A DNA stretch of 64,000 nucleotides from Sneathiella sp. (GCF_002694385.1 NZ_NZMB01000009.1:1-64000); one strand, 5' to 3'; positions 1-9,560 are shown, numbered from the stretch's first letter. The notes: generated from the sequence alone by a model not told the origin. Numbers and translations are program-made.

Positions 1-370
1 GCGCAAAACTGATCCGCCGCATCAGCTCCTGCCGCGGCGCCTCGATGGCGGCGGAGAGCAGGCTGTAATTTTCCGCCGTCGGCTCCTTGTGATAGGCGGC
101 GACCGCTTCTTCAATCTCCTCCTGATCGGGGGCCATTTCCTCATGCAGAAACAGTAGGAAATCGAGTTTTTCTTCGTCCTCCAGCCGACTCCAGGCCTCC
201 ACCACATCGCGGGCAAGCGCCATGCCCGACGCCTCCCCCCTCTGGGTCAGCAGATCGCGGCAGTATCCCTTGATATCGTGGCTGGTTTTCTTGCCGCCGC
301 GCAAGTCCAGCAACTCACGCCCCGTATCGGCAATGGAATTAAAAAGTTGTGAGACAAAAGTCGGCGCCAT
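1..370 (-). CDS. matA: Malonyl-CoA decarboxylase, N-terminal part (cut by window edge)
   Basis: The minus strand stays open from an ATG at 370 to the window edge, giving about 123 residues of the N-terminal part. The translation begins MAPTFVSQLFNSIADTGREL and continues as an acidic helical region (LHEEMAPDQEEIEEAVAAYH), which resembles the helical-bundle domain of malonyl-CoA decarboxylases. The enzyme decarboxylates malonyl-CoA to acetyl-CoA. It lies divergent from malonyl-CoA synthase, the usual MatA/MatB partnership for growth on malonate. A purine-rich GAGG motif just upstream supports this start. The catalytic acetyltransferase-like domain is outside the window, so the call rests on the N-terminus and the neighbour. 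Confidence 0.75.
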   Translation of the reverse strand, partial: MAPTFVSQLFNSIADTGRELLDLRGGKKTSHDIKGYCRDLLTQRGEASGMALARDVVEAWSRLEDEEKLDFLLFLHEEMAPDQEEIEEAVAAYHKEPTAENYSLLSAAIEAPRQELMRRISFA

Positions 371-601
371 AAACCCCTCGTTCTTCGGTTGCACCCCCGC
401 CGGACAGCCGGTCAGGGATAGTCATATTGTCCTGTATATATAGGCATGTAATACTTTCGAAATCAGGTAAAAGTATGTTTTCACATAAATTTCGACGAAA
501 TACCCGATTGCACCGGATGCAGTGCGGAACCGCCTTGCGCAAATTAAAAGAGTATCATAAACCCGATGACAGTTCTTTTAAAACTGCGGGACAAAATATC
601 C
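371..601. promoter_or_regulatory. Divergent matA/matB control region
   Basis: This 231-bp gap separates the two divergent malonate genes. It is more AT-rich than the genes around it and holds an imperfect palindrome CCTGTATATATAGG at 431-444 (six of seven base pairs symmetrical). Such a site could bind a regulator of the GntR type, which controls mat genes in rhizobia, but no such gene is in the window. The short reading frames across the gap have no ribosome sites or recognisable products, so I see no gene here. Confidence 0.3.
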
Positions 602-2122
602 ATGACCGACAGCAATCTCTACAACCTTTTTGATGCGCGTTTCGAGCAGCAGCCGGAGGCCATCGCCTTCGAAGGACCTTCAATCCGCACCTATCGCTTT
701 CAGGAAGTGCGCGAGGGCGCCGGGCGCATCGCCAACCTGCTGCTTCAATCCGGCGCCGCGCCGGGCGACCGCGTGGCGGTGCAGGTCGGCAAATCAGTAG
801 AGGCCGTACTGCTGTATCTCGCCTGCCTGCGCGCCGGGCTTGTTTATCTGCCGCTGAATACCGCCTATAAATCAGCGGAGCTGGAATATTTCATCAGTGA
901 TTCCGAACCCGCCATCGTCGTCTGCGATCCCGCCGCCGCCGATGAGCTGCGGGCCATTGCGAACAACGCCGGCGTGCGGGAGGTTTTCACCCTCGACAGT
1001 GACGGCAACGGCAGCCTGATGGATCGCGCCGCGGCGCTGCCCGCCGAATTTGTCACCGTCCGGCGCGCGGGCGATGACCTTGCCGCCATTCTCTATACGT
1101 CCGGCACCACCGGACGGTCCAAGGGGGCGATGCTGAGCCATGATAACCTGGCGTCCAACGCCAAAACGCTGCATCGCTACTGGCAGTTCCGGGAGGATGA
1201 TATCCTGCTGCATGCGCTGCCCATCTTTCATGTGCATGGGCTGTTCGTTGCATTGCATTGTGCCTTTCTCGCCGGGGGCAAAGTGATTTTCCTTAAAAAA
1301 TTCGATGCGGAGGAAGTCATTCGTCAGCTTCCCCGCGCAACCGTCTTCATGGGCGTGCCCACTTTTTATGTCCGCCTGCTCGGCGAGGCTGACTTCACGC
1401 GCGAGGCCTGCCGCAACATGCGGCTGTTCACCGCCGGTTCCGCGCCGCTGCTGGAAGAAACCTTCAATGCCTTTGTTGAGCGAACCGGCCATGTCATTCT
1501 CGAACGCTATGGCATGACGGAGGCGGGCATGATCACCTCCAACCCCTATGAGGGGGAGCGCAAGGCGGGCACGGTGGGTTTCCCGCTCGATAACGACGTG
1601 CGCATCGCCGATGAAGAGGGGAAGATTGTGAAAGATGGCGAGATCGGCATTCTGGAAATCAAGGGCCCCAATGTTTTCAAGGGATACTGGCGGATGCCGG
1701 AAAAGACGGCCGCCGAATTTCGCCCTGACGGTTATTTCATTACCGGCGACATGACCCGCAAGGGCGAAGACGGCTATTACCGCATCGTCGGCCGCGCCAA
1801 GGATCTGATCATCTCCGGTGGTTACAATGTCTATCCGAAAGAAATCGAAAGCTTCATCGACGAAATTTCGGGGGTTGAGGAAAGCGCCGTGGTCGGCCGA
1901 CCGCATCCGGATTTTGGCGAGGCCGTCGTCGCCTTCGTGGTGGCGAATGCATCGGGAGCAGCCCTTACTGCAGGCGATATCACCGCTGCAATCAAGGACC
2001 GGATCGCCAATTTCAAGGTGCCGAAAGAAGTCTATATCGTCTCCGACCTGCCGCGCAATGCCATGGGCAAGGTGCAGAAGAACCAGCTACGCGATCAGGC
2101 GATAGAGCGCGCGAAAAGCTGA
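602..2122 (+). CDS. matB: Malonyl-CoA synthase (acyl-adenylate-forming ligase)
   Basis: This 506-residue enzyme of the AMP-binding superfamily activates malonate with ATP and CoA to malonyl-CoA in the cytoplasm. The adenylate-forming P-loop YTSGTTGRSKG lies at residues 165-175. The RYGMTEAGM motif and the hinge and C-terminal region (GRAKDLIISGGYNVYPKEIE, then PRNAMGKVQKNQL with the catalytic lysine) follow in the normal order. Length and the stretch NTAYKSAELEYFI fit MatB better than general acyl-CoA synthetases. I start at the ATG at 602 (MTDSNLYNLF) because it matches family N-termini. An in-frame ATG at 566 would add twelve residues but has a poor ribosome site. Its divergent neighbour is malonyl-CoA decarboxylase. 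Confidence 0.9.
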   Translation: MTDSNLYNLFDARFEQQPEAIAFEGPSIRTYRFQEVREGAGRIANLLLQSGAAPGDRVAVQVGKSVEAVLLYLACLRAGLVYLPLNTAYKSAELEYFISDSEPAIVVCDPAAADELRAIANNAGVREVFTLDSDGNGSLMDRAAALPAEFVTVRRAGDDLAAILYTSGTTGRSKGAMLSHDNLASNAKTLHRYWQFREDDILLHALPIFHVHGLFVALHCAFLAGGKVIFLKKFDAEEVIRQLPRATVFMGVPTFYVRLLGEADFTREACRNMRLFTAGSAPLLEETFNAFVERTGHVILERYGMTEAGMITSNPYEGERKAGTVGFPLDNDVRIADEEGKIVKDGEIGILEIKGPNVFKGYWRMPEKTAAEFRPDGYFITGDMTRKGEDGYYRIVGRAKDLIISGGYNVYPKEIESFIDEISGVEESAVVGRPHPDFGEAVVAFVVANASGAALTAGDITAAIKDRIANFKVPKEVYIVSDLPRNAMGKVQKNQLRDQAIERAKS

Positions 2123-2264
2123 TAGCGCGCAATGATTTTAATTGGTGGCTGAAAAGTCACGGGCGGGCGGCATATATCCTTGCCCTGCCTGCTTATCCAC
2201 GCGTTGATATGATAGGGAGAAACCTGATGCCCGGACGAGATGAACATCCCGGACGCAAGAGCGT

Positions 2265-2906
2265 TCAGCCTTCTTCTTCCTGACGCTTCAGATAGGCATT
2301 GACCTTGGCGCGATTGCCGCAGGTGGACATGGAGCACCAGCGCCGACGCCCGTTGCGCGATGTATTGATAAAATAGAGATTGCAGTCTTCGCTGGCGCAG
2401 CCGCGGGTTTTCTCCACATGATCGGAGGTCAGAAAGGCCGCGATATCATGCAGGATCGGGAACATAAGCTTTTCCGGCCCGGCCTCGTCTATGACCGTTT
2501 TGAGCTCCATCCCCTCCTCCCCCGGTTCAATCCGGTGAAAACTCTTGAAGGACTGAAGCTGGCCATTGACCACCTCCATAAAATCCGGATTGAGCGGCCA
2601 GCCCTGCGACAGATCTGTCAAGATGCTGCGGAATGAATGACGCAGCGTAAGCAGCGTTTCCACAACACTCTGACAGCGCGCCGGATTCTGGAAATGAAAC
2701 ATATGCAGATCAGAGGCTTCGTCCTCATGCAGCAGATGGTGCGACTTCATGAAGGTTAGCAGATCGTCGAAACTGGCAATGCCTTCCCGGTCACGGCCGA
2801 TACGTTTGTAACTGTTGGCAAAATCGATGGCCAGCCGTCCGCCAAGCGTATAAAAGCCCTCCGGATTTACAACCCCTGATTTCACAAGCGCATCTATTCT
2901 CGCCAC
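2265..2906 (-). CDS. CGNR zinc-finger (ABATE-domain) putative transcriptional regulator
   Basis: About 213 residues. The N-terminal part (FYTLGGRLAIDFANSY) is the ABATE-type domain, a putative stress-induced regulator family. The C-terminus carries the CGNR zinc finger: CASEDC, then RRRWCSMSTCGNRAKV, giving two C-x4-C pairs and the defining CGNR residues. I place the start at a GTG at 2906, which has a GGGGAAG ribosome site six bases upstream; a TTG at 2930 is the longer alternative. The region upstream (2931-3202) has a candidate promoter and several palindromes, so this gene is probably tightly regulated. Targets are unknown. Confidence 0.85.
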   Translation of the reverse strand: MARIDALVKSGVVNPEGFYTLGGRLAIDFANSYKRIGRDREGIASFDDLLTFMKSHHLLHEDEASDLHMFHFQNPARCQSVVETLLTLRHSFRSILTDLSQGWPLNPDFMEVVNGQLQSFKSFHRIEPGEEGMELKTVIDEAGPEKLMFPILHDIAAFLTSDHVEKTRGCASEDCNLYFINTSRNGRRRWCSMSTCGNRAKVNAYLKRQEEEG

Positions 2907-2963
2907 TGAACTTCCCCGCTTCCATTGCAACCGGTATCATATCCCAATAATCACCGATATTGT

Positions 2964-2990
2964 ATATTATACTAGTTTGAAGATGGTCAA
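2964..2990 (-). promoter_or_regulatory. Candidate promoter of the CGNR regulator gene
   Basis: On the minus strand a TTGACC hexamer (2985-2990) is followed by TAATAT/TATAAT overlapping hexamers at 2964-2971, with 15 or 13 bp between them. The spacing is shorter than ideal. It lies about 60 bp upstream of the GTG start. Confidence 0.35.
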
Positions 2991-3020
2991 TAGTTAGTTT
3001 GCCAAAAGCAACAAAGCTTA

Positions 3021-3108
3021 TTCTCATATGAGAAAAACCTACTAACCATCTAATTTTAATCAAATATTTGTCATATGGCAAATTTTCAAAATTTGCATGG
3101 TCACAAAT
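3021..3108. repeat. Cluster of palindromes in AT-rich control region
   Basis: Four symmetrical elements sit within 88 bp. TTCTCATATGAGAA (3021-3034) is a perfect palindrome. ATTTGTCATATGGCAAAT (3066-3083) is symmetrical except for one base pair. GCAAATTTTCAAAATTTGC (3078-3096) has perfect 9-bp arms around one base. ATTTG-N8-CAAAT occurs again at 3091-3108, the same arms and spacing as 3066-3083, offset by 25 bp. The arrangement suggests cooperative binding of dimeric regulators upstream of the CGNR gene. It is not followed by a T-run, so a terminator is unlikely. The binding protein is not known. Confidence 0.5.
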
Positions 3109-3202
3109 CCGCCAACAGTCAAATTCTGCCTTCCGTCAAGCACATATTATGAATTATAGAGATTAATTCCGGCAAAAATATGATCCGCCCCTGATAGGCC
3201 GC

Positions 3203-4210
3203 TCAATCAACCAATACTAAAGGTTGTAAGCAATCATTTTCCGCCAGAATAGCGTCGAGATCGCGACGGTCCGTGATTGCCGCCCGCTTGTTGCGCAAAA
3301 CCTGGATAGATTTCGTGGCATATTTGGAAATTTGCTGGGTAAAGTCCTGCCCTGACAAATGCGCGGTGAAAGTCTCCTCCCCGTCCGCCACCGCCTTCTC
3401 GTTGGCAAGGCTCCAGGGCAGATAGAGATTGCCGATTTCCGATTTGAGCAGGGGGCCGAGAGTTGCGGCCAAGGTTTCCCATTCCTCAAACGCGCCGTCC
3501 GCCTTCGGATCCTGCATCCGTTCCAGCCAGTCCAGCGTGCGCGGATAATGGCCACGGATCATCCGTTCCGTCGTCGGCTGTTGCAGGCAACCATTGACCT
3601 GGCCGAACAGCCCGAAATCGGCAAGCGCCGGACGGGCGCCAAACAGGTATGCACGGTTTGCAAGATGCGCCTCCAGCAACGCCAGCAGATTGTCGAGCGA
3701 GGCTTCAATCACCGGCTTTGTCTGCTCGCTCGATCCGACGAAACGCAGACGCGGCACCATACGGGCGCGGATGCTGACGGCCATTTCGTCGATTTTCGCG
3801 GCATCGGCCGCCGGGTTCATGCCCCGTGCGAGCCCCTTGGCAACGGCGATCTGATCCTCATCCGCCCACCAGCGGTAATGAAACATCGGCTTGTTGACCC
3901 ATTCATCGGCATAATCCTCGATCAGGGCAGAAAGAAAGGCCAGCGTCTCTGATGGCGGTTGCAACGCCGGATCGGCAAAGCGCCGCTCCATCTTTTCGAT
4001 AATCGGGGTGGAATCCTGGAGTGCCTCCTCTCCCGGGCCGACAACCAGCGGGATCAGCGGCAGTTTGGCATATTTCTGAAACTCCGCCATATTGGCGAGG
4101 GTGCGCTGCCGCCATTCATGGGGGATATTCTTATAGCGAAAATAGGATCGCACCTTGACGGAGAAAGGCGAATATTCGGACCCGATGATGACGTAGGCAT
4201 TTTCTGACAT
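3203..4210 (-). CDS. Glutathione S-transferase family protein
   Basis: 335 residues, longer than a classic 200-230-residue GST. The N-terminus (YVIIGSEYSPFSVKVRSYFR) is a thioredoxin-like GST domain in which the first cysteine of a CxxC motif is replaced by SPFS, and PLIPLVVGPGEEALQDSTPIIE gives the cis-proline and the glutathione-contacting acidic-Ser pair. The rest is a long helical C-terminal domain (RAYLFGARPALADFGLFGQV). It probably conjugates or reduces small thiol-linked substrates, substrate unknown. It stands alone on the minus strand, divergent from the M14 peptidase gene across 101 bp. Confidence 0.8.
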   Translation of the reverse strand: MSENAYVIIGSEYSPFSVKVRSYFRYKNIPHEWRQRTLANMAEFQKYAKLPLIPLVVGPGEEALQDSTPIIEKMERRFADPALQPPSETLAFLSALIEDYADEWVNKPMFHYRWWADEDQIAVAKGLARGMNPAADAAKIDEMAVSIRARMVPRLRFVGSSEQTKPVIEASLDNLLALLEAHLANRAYLFGARPALADFGLFGQVNGCLQQPTTERMIRGHYPRTLDWLERMQDPKADGAFEEWETLAATLGPLLKSEIGNLYLPWSLANEKAVADGEETFTAHLSGQDFTQQISKYATKSIQVLRNKRAAITDRRDLDAILAENDCLQPLVLVD

Positions 4211-4311
4211 TGTTATTTTTCCCTGTTTGCCTTCTCGCCCCTCGAAATGCTTCGACGGGGCGACTACCTCTGATATAACAACAGAGAATACAAAAAAGGG
4301 AAAGAGACGAT

Positions 4312-5397
4312 ATGGACGTACCGGGATTTTTCTCCGCCACCTATGCCGAAGCGCGCACGCGCTTTCTCGAATGCTGCATGAAGCGGGACATCAGGGTTGA
4401 AAACCATCTGAATGAACGGGCAAAGGGCGCGGATGGGGAAGATCTGTATATGGATGTGGCGCGGATCGGTCCGCAGGAAGCGTCCCGGCTGCTGGTGATC
4501 TCCTCCGGCACCCATGGGGGGGAAGGTTTCTGCGGCTCCGGCATTCAGGTCGGCCTGCTGGAGACGGAAGCCTTTCAAAACCTGCCCGCCGATACCGCCG
4601 TATTGCTGATCCATGCCATCAACCCCTACGGCTTTTCCCATATCCGCCGGGTGAATGAGGACAATATCGACCTCAACCGCAATTTTCTCGATTTTACAGA
4701 TGGCGTACCGGACAATCCCGCCTATCATGAGGTGCATGAGTGGCTGCTGCCCGATGACTGGGATGGACCGGCGCGGGCCAAGGCGGATGCGGCAATCCAG
4801 CACTATATTGAGGACAAGGGGCTCAAGACCTTTCAGGCGGCGGTCACCGGCGGTCAGCATATCCATGCGGACGGGCTGTTTTTCGGCGGCTTCGGCCCCT
4901 CCTGGTCCAACAAGACGCTGCGGGGCGTTATTGCAAAACATGCGAAAAATGCCCGGCATCTCGCCTTTATTGACCTGCATACGGGCCTTGGTCCCTATGG
5001 CCACGGGGAAATCATCTATGTCGGTGATCCAGAGGGCCTGCCGCGCGCCACGGAATGGTATGGCGATGATGTCACCTCGCCGGAGGCCGGGACCTCCGCT
5101 TCCGCGATCGTGCGGGGCACCATTGATGCGGGCATTGCCGAAAGCGCACCGAACGCCAGCCTGACGGCCATTGCCATCGAATATGGTACCATTCCGGTGC
5201 TGGAAGTTCTGAATGCGCTGCGCGCCGATAACTGGCTCTATATCAAGGGCGATGTGGAAAGCACGCAGGGCAAGGCCATCAAACAGCAGATGCGCGATGC
5301 CTTCTATTGCGATGCCGACGACTGGAAGGAAATGGTCTGGACGCGCGGGGTCGAGTTAATCAACAAGGCAATTGCCGGGGTGAGACGCGCGGAATGA
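4312..5397 (+). CDS. DUF2817 / M14-family metallopeptidase
   Basis: 361 residues, matching the zinc carboxypeptidase-like DUF2817 family. Zinc-site motifs visible in order are SGTHGGEGFCGSG (HxxE type), DNIDLNRNFLDF with the substrate-binding Asn-Arg, FIDLHTGLGPYGHG with the third histidine, and a late AIEYGTIPV glutamate. No signal peptide is seen, so a cytoplasmic role such as trimming peptides or amidated amino acids is likely. Its stop overlaps the start of the next acetyltransferase gene (ATGA), so the two are translationally coupled. The neighbouring peptide ABC importer suggests a shared peptide-scavenging function, which is inference. Confidence 0.8.
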   Translation: MDVPGFFSATYAEARTRFLECCMKRDIRVENHLNERAKGADGEDLYMDVARIGPQEASRLLVISSGTHGGEGFCGSGIQVGLLETEAFQNLPADTAVLLIHAINPYGFSHIRRVNEDNIDLNRNFLDFTDGVPDNPAYHEVHEWLLPDDWDGPARAKADAAIQHYIEDKGLKTFQAAVTGGQHIHADGLFFGGFGPSWSNKTLRGVIAKHAKNARHLAFIDLHTGLGPYGHGEIIYVGDPEGLPRATEWYGDDVTSPEAGTSASAIVRGTIDAGIAESAPNASLTAIAIEYGTIPVLEVLNALRADNWLYIKGDVESTQGKAIKQQMRDAFYCDADDWKEMVWTRGVELINKAIAGVRRAE

Positions 5398-5867
5398 GCG
5401 CCACTCCTCTCCGCGTGGTGCGAGACGGGCTTACCTCCGACGCCATAATCGGCCTGTTACAGGCGCATCTTGATCTGATGCGCTCCCTCTCCCCGGCGGA
5501 GAGTGTGCATGCCCTTGACCTTGACGGATTGCGTACGGCGGAGATCACCTTCTGGCGGGCCGAGACGGCAACGGGCGAATTGCTGGGCTGCGGTGCCCTT
5601 AAAGCGCTGGATGCAGAGACCGGCGAGATCAAATCCATGCATACCGCCGCCGCCCATCGCGGCCAAGGCGTGGCCGCCGCGCTGCTCGCCATGATCCTCG
5701 TCACGGCGCGGGAGCGCAGCTATACACGGCTCTATCTGGAAACGGGGTCGCAACCGGGTTTTGCCCCGGCGCGGGCCTTCTATGCCGCCCATGGTTTTAG
5801 TGAATGCCCGCCGTTTGGCGATTACACAAATGATCCGGCGAGCTTTTTCATGATGCGGTCGCTCTGA
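5394..5867 (+). CDS. GNAT family N-acetyltransferase
   Basis: 157 residues. The acetyl-CoA binding motif A is seen as IKSMHTAAAHRGQGVAAALL (R/Q-x-x-G-x-G/A), followed by a C-terminal LYLETGSQPGFAPARAFYAA segment typical of the phosphinothricin/aminoacyl acetyltransferase-like subgroup. The ATG at 5394 overlaps the stop of the peptidase gene. A longer upstream frame exists but lies inside that gene and is rejected. It probably acetylates an amino group on an amino acid, peptide or small molecule; substrate unknown. Confidence 0.85.
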   Translation: MSATPLRVVRDGLTSDAIIGLLQAHLDLMRSLSPAESVHALDLDGLRTAEITFWRAETATGELLGCGALKALDAETGEIKSMHTAAAHRGQGVAAALLAMILVTARERSYTRLYLETGSQPGFAPARAFYAAHGFSECPPFGDYTNDPASFFMMRSL

Positions 5868-5885
5868 CGAGGCGTCAGGCCTTTT
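5864..5885. terminator. Short hairpin at convergent gene ends
   Basis: CTGACG-AGG-CGTCAG forms a 6-bp stem with a 3-nt loop, followed by GCC and TTTT on the plus strand. It contains the stop codons of both convergent genes (acetyltransferase and ABC ATPase, 7 bp apart). It is a weak terminator candidate. Confidence 0.4.
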
Positions 5886-7602
5886 CCACCTCAAGTCCTT
5901 CATGCGACAGCTTGTCAAGGCGCGGCATCAGATCCAGAAGCTCGCGGGTATAGGCGGCCTGCGGTTTTTCGAACAGATCCTCCGTCGCCGCCACTTCCAC
6001 CAGCTTGCCCTGCTTCATCACACCAACCCGGTCGCACATCTGACGGATGACGGGCAGGTCATGGCTGATAAACAACATGGTCAGGCCGAGCTGTTCCTGC
6101 AAATCCTTGAGAAGATTGAGGATCTGCGCCTGAATAGACACATCGAGCGCCGAGGTCGGCTCATCGCAAATAAGAAAGCGCGGCCGTGTCGCAAGCGCGC
6201 GGGCGATGGAAATACGCTGCCGCTGCCCACCTGAAAACTCATGAGGGAACCTGACCGCCGCCTTTGCGCCAAGCCCCACATGATCCAGCAGATCGGTGAC
6301 GATCTGCTCCACCTCCCGGTTAGTGCGGGCGAGCTTGTGAAAGCGGATCGGCTCGGCAATGATATCCATCACCTTCATCCGCCCGTTGAGGGAGGAGAAC
6401 GGGTCCTGAAAAATCATCTGCATCTGGCGGCGAAAATGATCCCGCTCGGATTCAGAGGCAATTTTTGTTAGGTCTGTCCCTGCGAAATTGACCTCTCCCG
6501 CCGCCGGTTTGTAAAGGCTGCACACCATGCGGGCGACGGTGGACTTGCCGCTGCCACTTTCCCCCACCAGGCCGAACACCTCCCCTTCCGCGATATCGAA
6601 GGAGACATCATCCACGGCATTGAAGGTCTTCCGCCGACTTTTGATGATGGAATGCCGGGTGACAAAGGTCATCACCAGATTTTTCAGGCTGAGCAGCGGG
6701 CCGGAAACATCTTCGAAATCCCGCGATTTGCCGAGCCAGTGAGTGGCAAGATCAATATGCCGCGGACGGACGCTCTCCGCTTCGATATAATTGACCATGG
6801 GAAAGCGCTTAAGCCGTATATCGGGGCGCGGCACGGCGCTGATCAGGCTCTGGGTATAGGGATGATCAGGATTGCCGAGGATCTTGGCGGTCGTCCCCTC
6901 CTCCACCAGCTTGCCGTGATACATGACGGCAACGCGATCCGTAATATCGGCAATGACCCCCATATCATGGGTAATGATGATCATGCCGACCTGCTTTTCC
7001 CGGCACAGGCGGCGCATGAGATCGAGGATCTGCGCCTGTATCGACACATCAAGCGCCGTCGTCGGCTCATCGGCGATAATAACTTCCGGTTCCGCACAAA
7101 GGGCAAGGGCGATCACGACCCGCTGCCGCATACCGCCAGAAAACTGATGCGGGTAGTTCTTGATACGGGTTTCCGGATCCGGGATGCCGACCTGACGGAG
7201 CAGATCCACGGCGCGCTCCTGCGATTTCTTCTCGCCGAGCTTCAAATGCAGCTCAATGGTCTCGACAAGCTGTTGCTCGATGGTTTGCAGGGGATCGAGG
7301 GAGGTCAGCGGATCCTGAAAGATCATGCCGATCCGCCGTCCGCGGATTTTCCGTTTCGCTTCCGCGCCAAGGGTATCAATCTGCTTCGACTTCAGGAACA
7401 CATGCCCGCCGGTCATCTCGCCGGGCGGCTCCAACAGGCCAATCACCGCATTGCCGATGGTGGATTTGCCCGCGCCCGATTCCCCGACAACGCCGAGAAC
7501 TTCCCCAGGCTGCACCTTCAGCGTCACGTCATCGACGGCGACGACAGTGCCGTGACGGCTCGGGAATTCGATACGCAGGTTATTGATATTGAGAAGATCC
7601 AT
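5875..7602 (-). CDS. Peptide-type ABC transporter, fused double ATP-binding protein
   Basis: 575 residues with two complete ABC ATPase domains, equivalent to DppD and DppF fused in one chain. The first has Walker [10 protein letters not shown] and signature FSGGMRQRV. The second has Walker [10 protein letters not shown] and signature FSGGQRQRI. Each has its own Walker B aspartate and EP dipeptide ([20 protein letters not shown]). The linker carries an oligopeptide-transporter C-terminal-like element ([14 protein letters not shown]). It energises import through the two permeases encoded just upstream and is the last gene of that operon, 9 bp after the second permease. Confidence 0.93.
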   Translation of the reverse strand: MDLLNINNLRIEFPSRHGTVVAVDDVTLKVQPGEVLGVVGESGAGKSTIGNAVIGLLEPPGEMTGGHVFLKSKQIDTLGAEAKRKIRGRRIGMIFQDPLTSLDPLQTIEQQLVETIELHLKLGEKKSQERAVDLLRQVGIPDPETRIKNYPHQFSGGMRQRVVIALALCAEPEVIIADEPTTALDVSIQAQILDLMRRLCREKQVGMIIITHDMGVIADITDRVAVMYHGKLVEEGTTAKILGNPDHPYTQSLISAVPRPDIRLKRFPMVNYIEAESVRPRHIDLATHWLGKSRDFEDVSGPLLSLKNLVMTFVTRHSIIKSRRKTFNAVDDVSFDIAEGEVFGLVGESGSGKSTVARMVCSLYKPAAGEVNFAGTDLTKIASESERDHFRRQMQMIFQDPFSSLNGRMKVMDIIAEPIRFHKLARTNREVEQIVTDLLDHVGLGAKAAVRFPHEFSGGQRQRISIARALATRPRFLICDEPTSALDVSIQAQILNLLKDLQEQLGLTMLFISHDLPVIRQMCDRVGVMKQGKLVEVAATEDLFEKPQAAYTRELLDLMPRLDKLSHEGLEVEKA

Positions 7603-7611
7603 GGCCTGTCC

Positions 7612-8547
7612 CTATCGCAGCTTCGGGTTCAGCGCATCGCGCATCCAGTCGCCCAGCAGATTGACCGCCAGTACCAGAATGACCAGCGTCGCGCCCGGGA
7701 AAATGGTGATCCACCAGTCGCCAGAGAAGAGATATTCATTGCCGATACGGATCAAGGTGCCAAGCGACGGCGTCGTCGGCGGCACCCCCACCCCAAGGAA
7801 AGAGAGTGTTGCCTCCGTAATGATGGCGATGGCGAGATGGATGGTGGCAATGACCATCACCGGCCCCATCACATTGGGCAAGACATGGCGGCGCAGAATG
7901 GTCAACGGACGGATGCCGATGACACGGGCGGCCTGCACATATTCCTTGTTTTTCTCAACCAGCGTGGAGCCGCGCACCGTCCGCGCATATTGCACCCAGC
8001 CCGATACCCCGATGGCGAAAATCAGAACATAGATCGAAATGTTGGCATGCAGCTCCTTCGGGATCAGGCCGCGCGCCACGCCGTCGATCAGCAGCGCAAT
8101 CAGGATGGCCGGAAAAGAAAGCTGGATATCGGCAATGCGCATGATGAAGGCATCTGTCCGCCCACCGACATATCCGCTGATGAGGCCGAGAATGATTCCG
8201 ACCACCATGGCGAAGAGAACAGAGGCAAAACCGACCACAAGCGAAATGCGCGCGCCATAGAGAATGGTGGAGAGGATATCGCGGCCCTGATCATCGGTGC
8301 CAAGGAGGAAGCGCGCGTCCCCCTCCGCCTCCCAGACGGGCGGCAGGCTGGCATCCATGATATCGAGCTTGGCGAGATCGAAGGGGTCATGGGGCGCGAC
8401 CAGCGGGGCGAGCAATGCGGCGAGGATCATGCCCACGGTTACGACGGCCGCGACGATGGCCACCGGATTGCGCGTGAAGCTGTACCACACGTCACCTTCG
8501 AAGAAACGGCGAAGCCGGGATTTTTCCAGATAGTCCGTTGTCGACAT
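7612..8547 (-). CDS. ABC transporter permease (DppC type)
   Basis: 311 residues from the ATG at 8547, which has a GGGGCGAGG ribosome site. An in-frame start at 8592 lies inside the upstream permease gene and is less likely. The N-terminal oligopeptide-permease segment (RRFFEGDVWYSFTRNPVAIVAAVV) is followed by about six membrane helices. The EAA loop (EYVQAARVIGIRPLTILRRHVLPN) couples to the ATPase. It is an inner-membrane subunit of the peptide importer and follows the DppB-type gene closely. Confidence 0.92.
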   Translation of the reverse strand: MSTTDYLEKSRLRRFFEGDVWYSFTRNPVAIVAAVVTVGMILAALLAPLVAPHDPFDLAKLDIMDASLPPVWEAEGDARFLLGTDDQGRDILSTILYGARISLVVGFASVLFAMVVGIILGLISGYVGGRTDAFIMRIADIQLSFPAILIALLIDGVARGLIPKELHANISIYVLIFAIGVSGWVQYARTVRGSTLVEKNKEYVQAARVIGIRPLTILRRHVLPNVMGPVMVIATIHLAIAIITEATLSFLGVGVPPTTPSLGTLIRIGNEYLFSGDWWITIFPGATLVILVLAVNLLGDWMRDALNPKLR

Positions 8548-8557
8548 CCTCGCCCCC

Positions 8558-9532
8558 TCAGCCCGCATTATCCGCCCGCAGACGCGGGTCAACCATATAG
8601 TAAAGAATATCGACGATCATATTGATAATGACGAAGAAAAAGGCAATCAGCACCAGATAGGCGGCCATGATCGGAATATCCACGTCACTGATGGCCTGAA
8701 TAAACAGCAGACCCATACCCGGCCACTGAAAGACACTTTCGGTAATGATGGCGAAGGCAATCAGGGAGCCAAGCTGCAAACCGGTGATGGTAATAACCGG
8801 AACCAGCGTGTTTTTCAACGCATGGATAAAATGCACTGAGCGATCCGGCAGGCCGCGGGCACGGGCGAATTTCACGAAATCGGTGCGCAGCACCTCCAGC
8901 ATCTCGGCCCGCACCAACCGCATAATCAGCGTCATCTGGAACAGCGCGAGGGTGATGGCCGGGAGGATCAGCGACTTGATTCCCGAAACGGTGAGGAACC
9001 CCGTTGTCCACCAGCCGATCGCCACCACATCGCCGCGCCCGAAGGTGGGCAGCCAGCGGAGAATGACGCCGAAGAAAAGGATCAGCAGAATACCGATCAG
9101 GAAGGTCGGCAGCGAGACACCGACCAGCGACAAGGTCATGATGGCGCGGGACAGCAGGCCCCTTGGCCGGAGCGCGGTATACACCCCCGCCGGGATGCCG
9201 ATGGCAAGGGCAAGAATGGCGGAAACAAAGGAAAGTTCGAGAGTCGCGGCCAATCGTTGTTCGATCAGATGGCTGACCGGTTCACGGTATTTGTAGGAAA
9301 TACCGAAATCCCCCTGCGCCGCCTTCACCACAAACCGGCCAAACTGCATGAAGAACGGGTCATTCAGGCCAAGCCGTTCGGCAAGCGCCTCCCGTTCCGC
9401 CTGCGTGGTGTCCTGCCCGACCATATTGCTGACCGGATCGCCGATATAGCGGAACATGGAAAAGGCAATGAGCGCAACCGCCAGCATCACGAAAACGGAT
9501 TGCAGCAACCGTTTGATAACAAAGGAAATCAT
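8558..9532 (-). CDS. ABC transporter permease (DppB type)
   Basis: 324 residues. The first helix (MISFVIKRLLQSVFVMLAVALIAFSMFR) and the GDPVSNMVG segment are characteristic of DppB/OppB subunits. Later helices and the EAA loop region (DFVKFARARGLPDRSVHFIHALKNTLVP) are intact. It forms the membrane channel with the DppC-type subunit. It lies 63 bp downstream of the binding-protein gene, separated from it by a strong hairpin. Confidence 0.92.
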   Translation of the reverse strand: MISFVIKRLLQSVFVMLAVALIAFSMFRYIGDPVSNMVGQDTTQAEREALAERLGLNDPFFMQFGRFVVKAAQGDFGISYKYREPVSHLIEQRLAATLELSFVSAILALAIGIPAGVYTALRPRGLLSRAIMTLSLVGVSLPTFLIGILLILFFGVILRWLPTFGRGDVVAIGWWTTGFLTVSGIKSLILPAITLALFQMTLIMRLVRAEMLEVLRTDFVKFARARGLPDRSVHFIHALKNTLVPVITITGLQLGSLIAFAIITESVFQWPGMGLLFIQAISDVDIPIMAAYLVLIAFFFVIINMIVDILYYMVDPRLRADNAG

Positions 9533-9560
9533 GACTTATCCCGCTAACGCCTGGAATGGG

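Noticed and set aside
427-633. 68-codon frame between matA and matB
   Set aside because: No ribosome site or recognisable product, and it runs into matB in another frame.
6652-8625. 657-codon open frame on the plus strand
   Set aside because: It is antisense to the ABC ATPase and permease genes, has no ribosome site and its product is Arg/His/Asp-rich shadow sequence.
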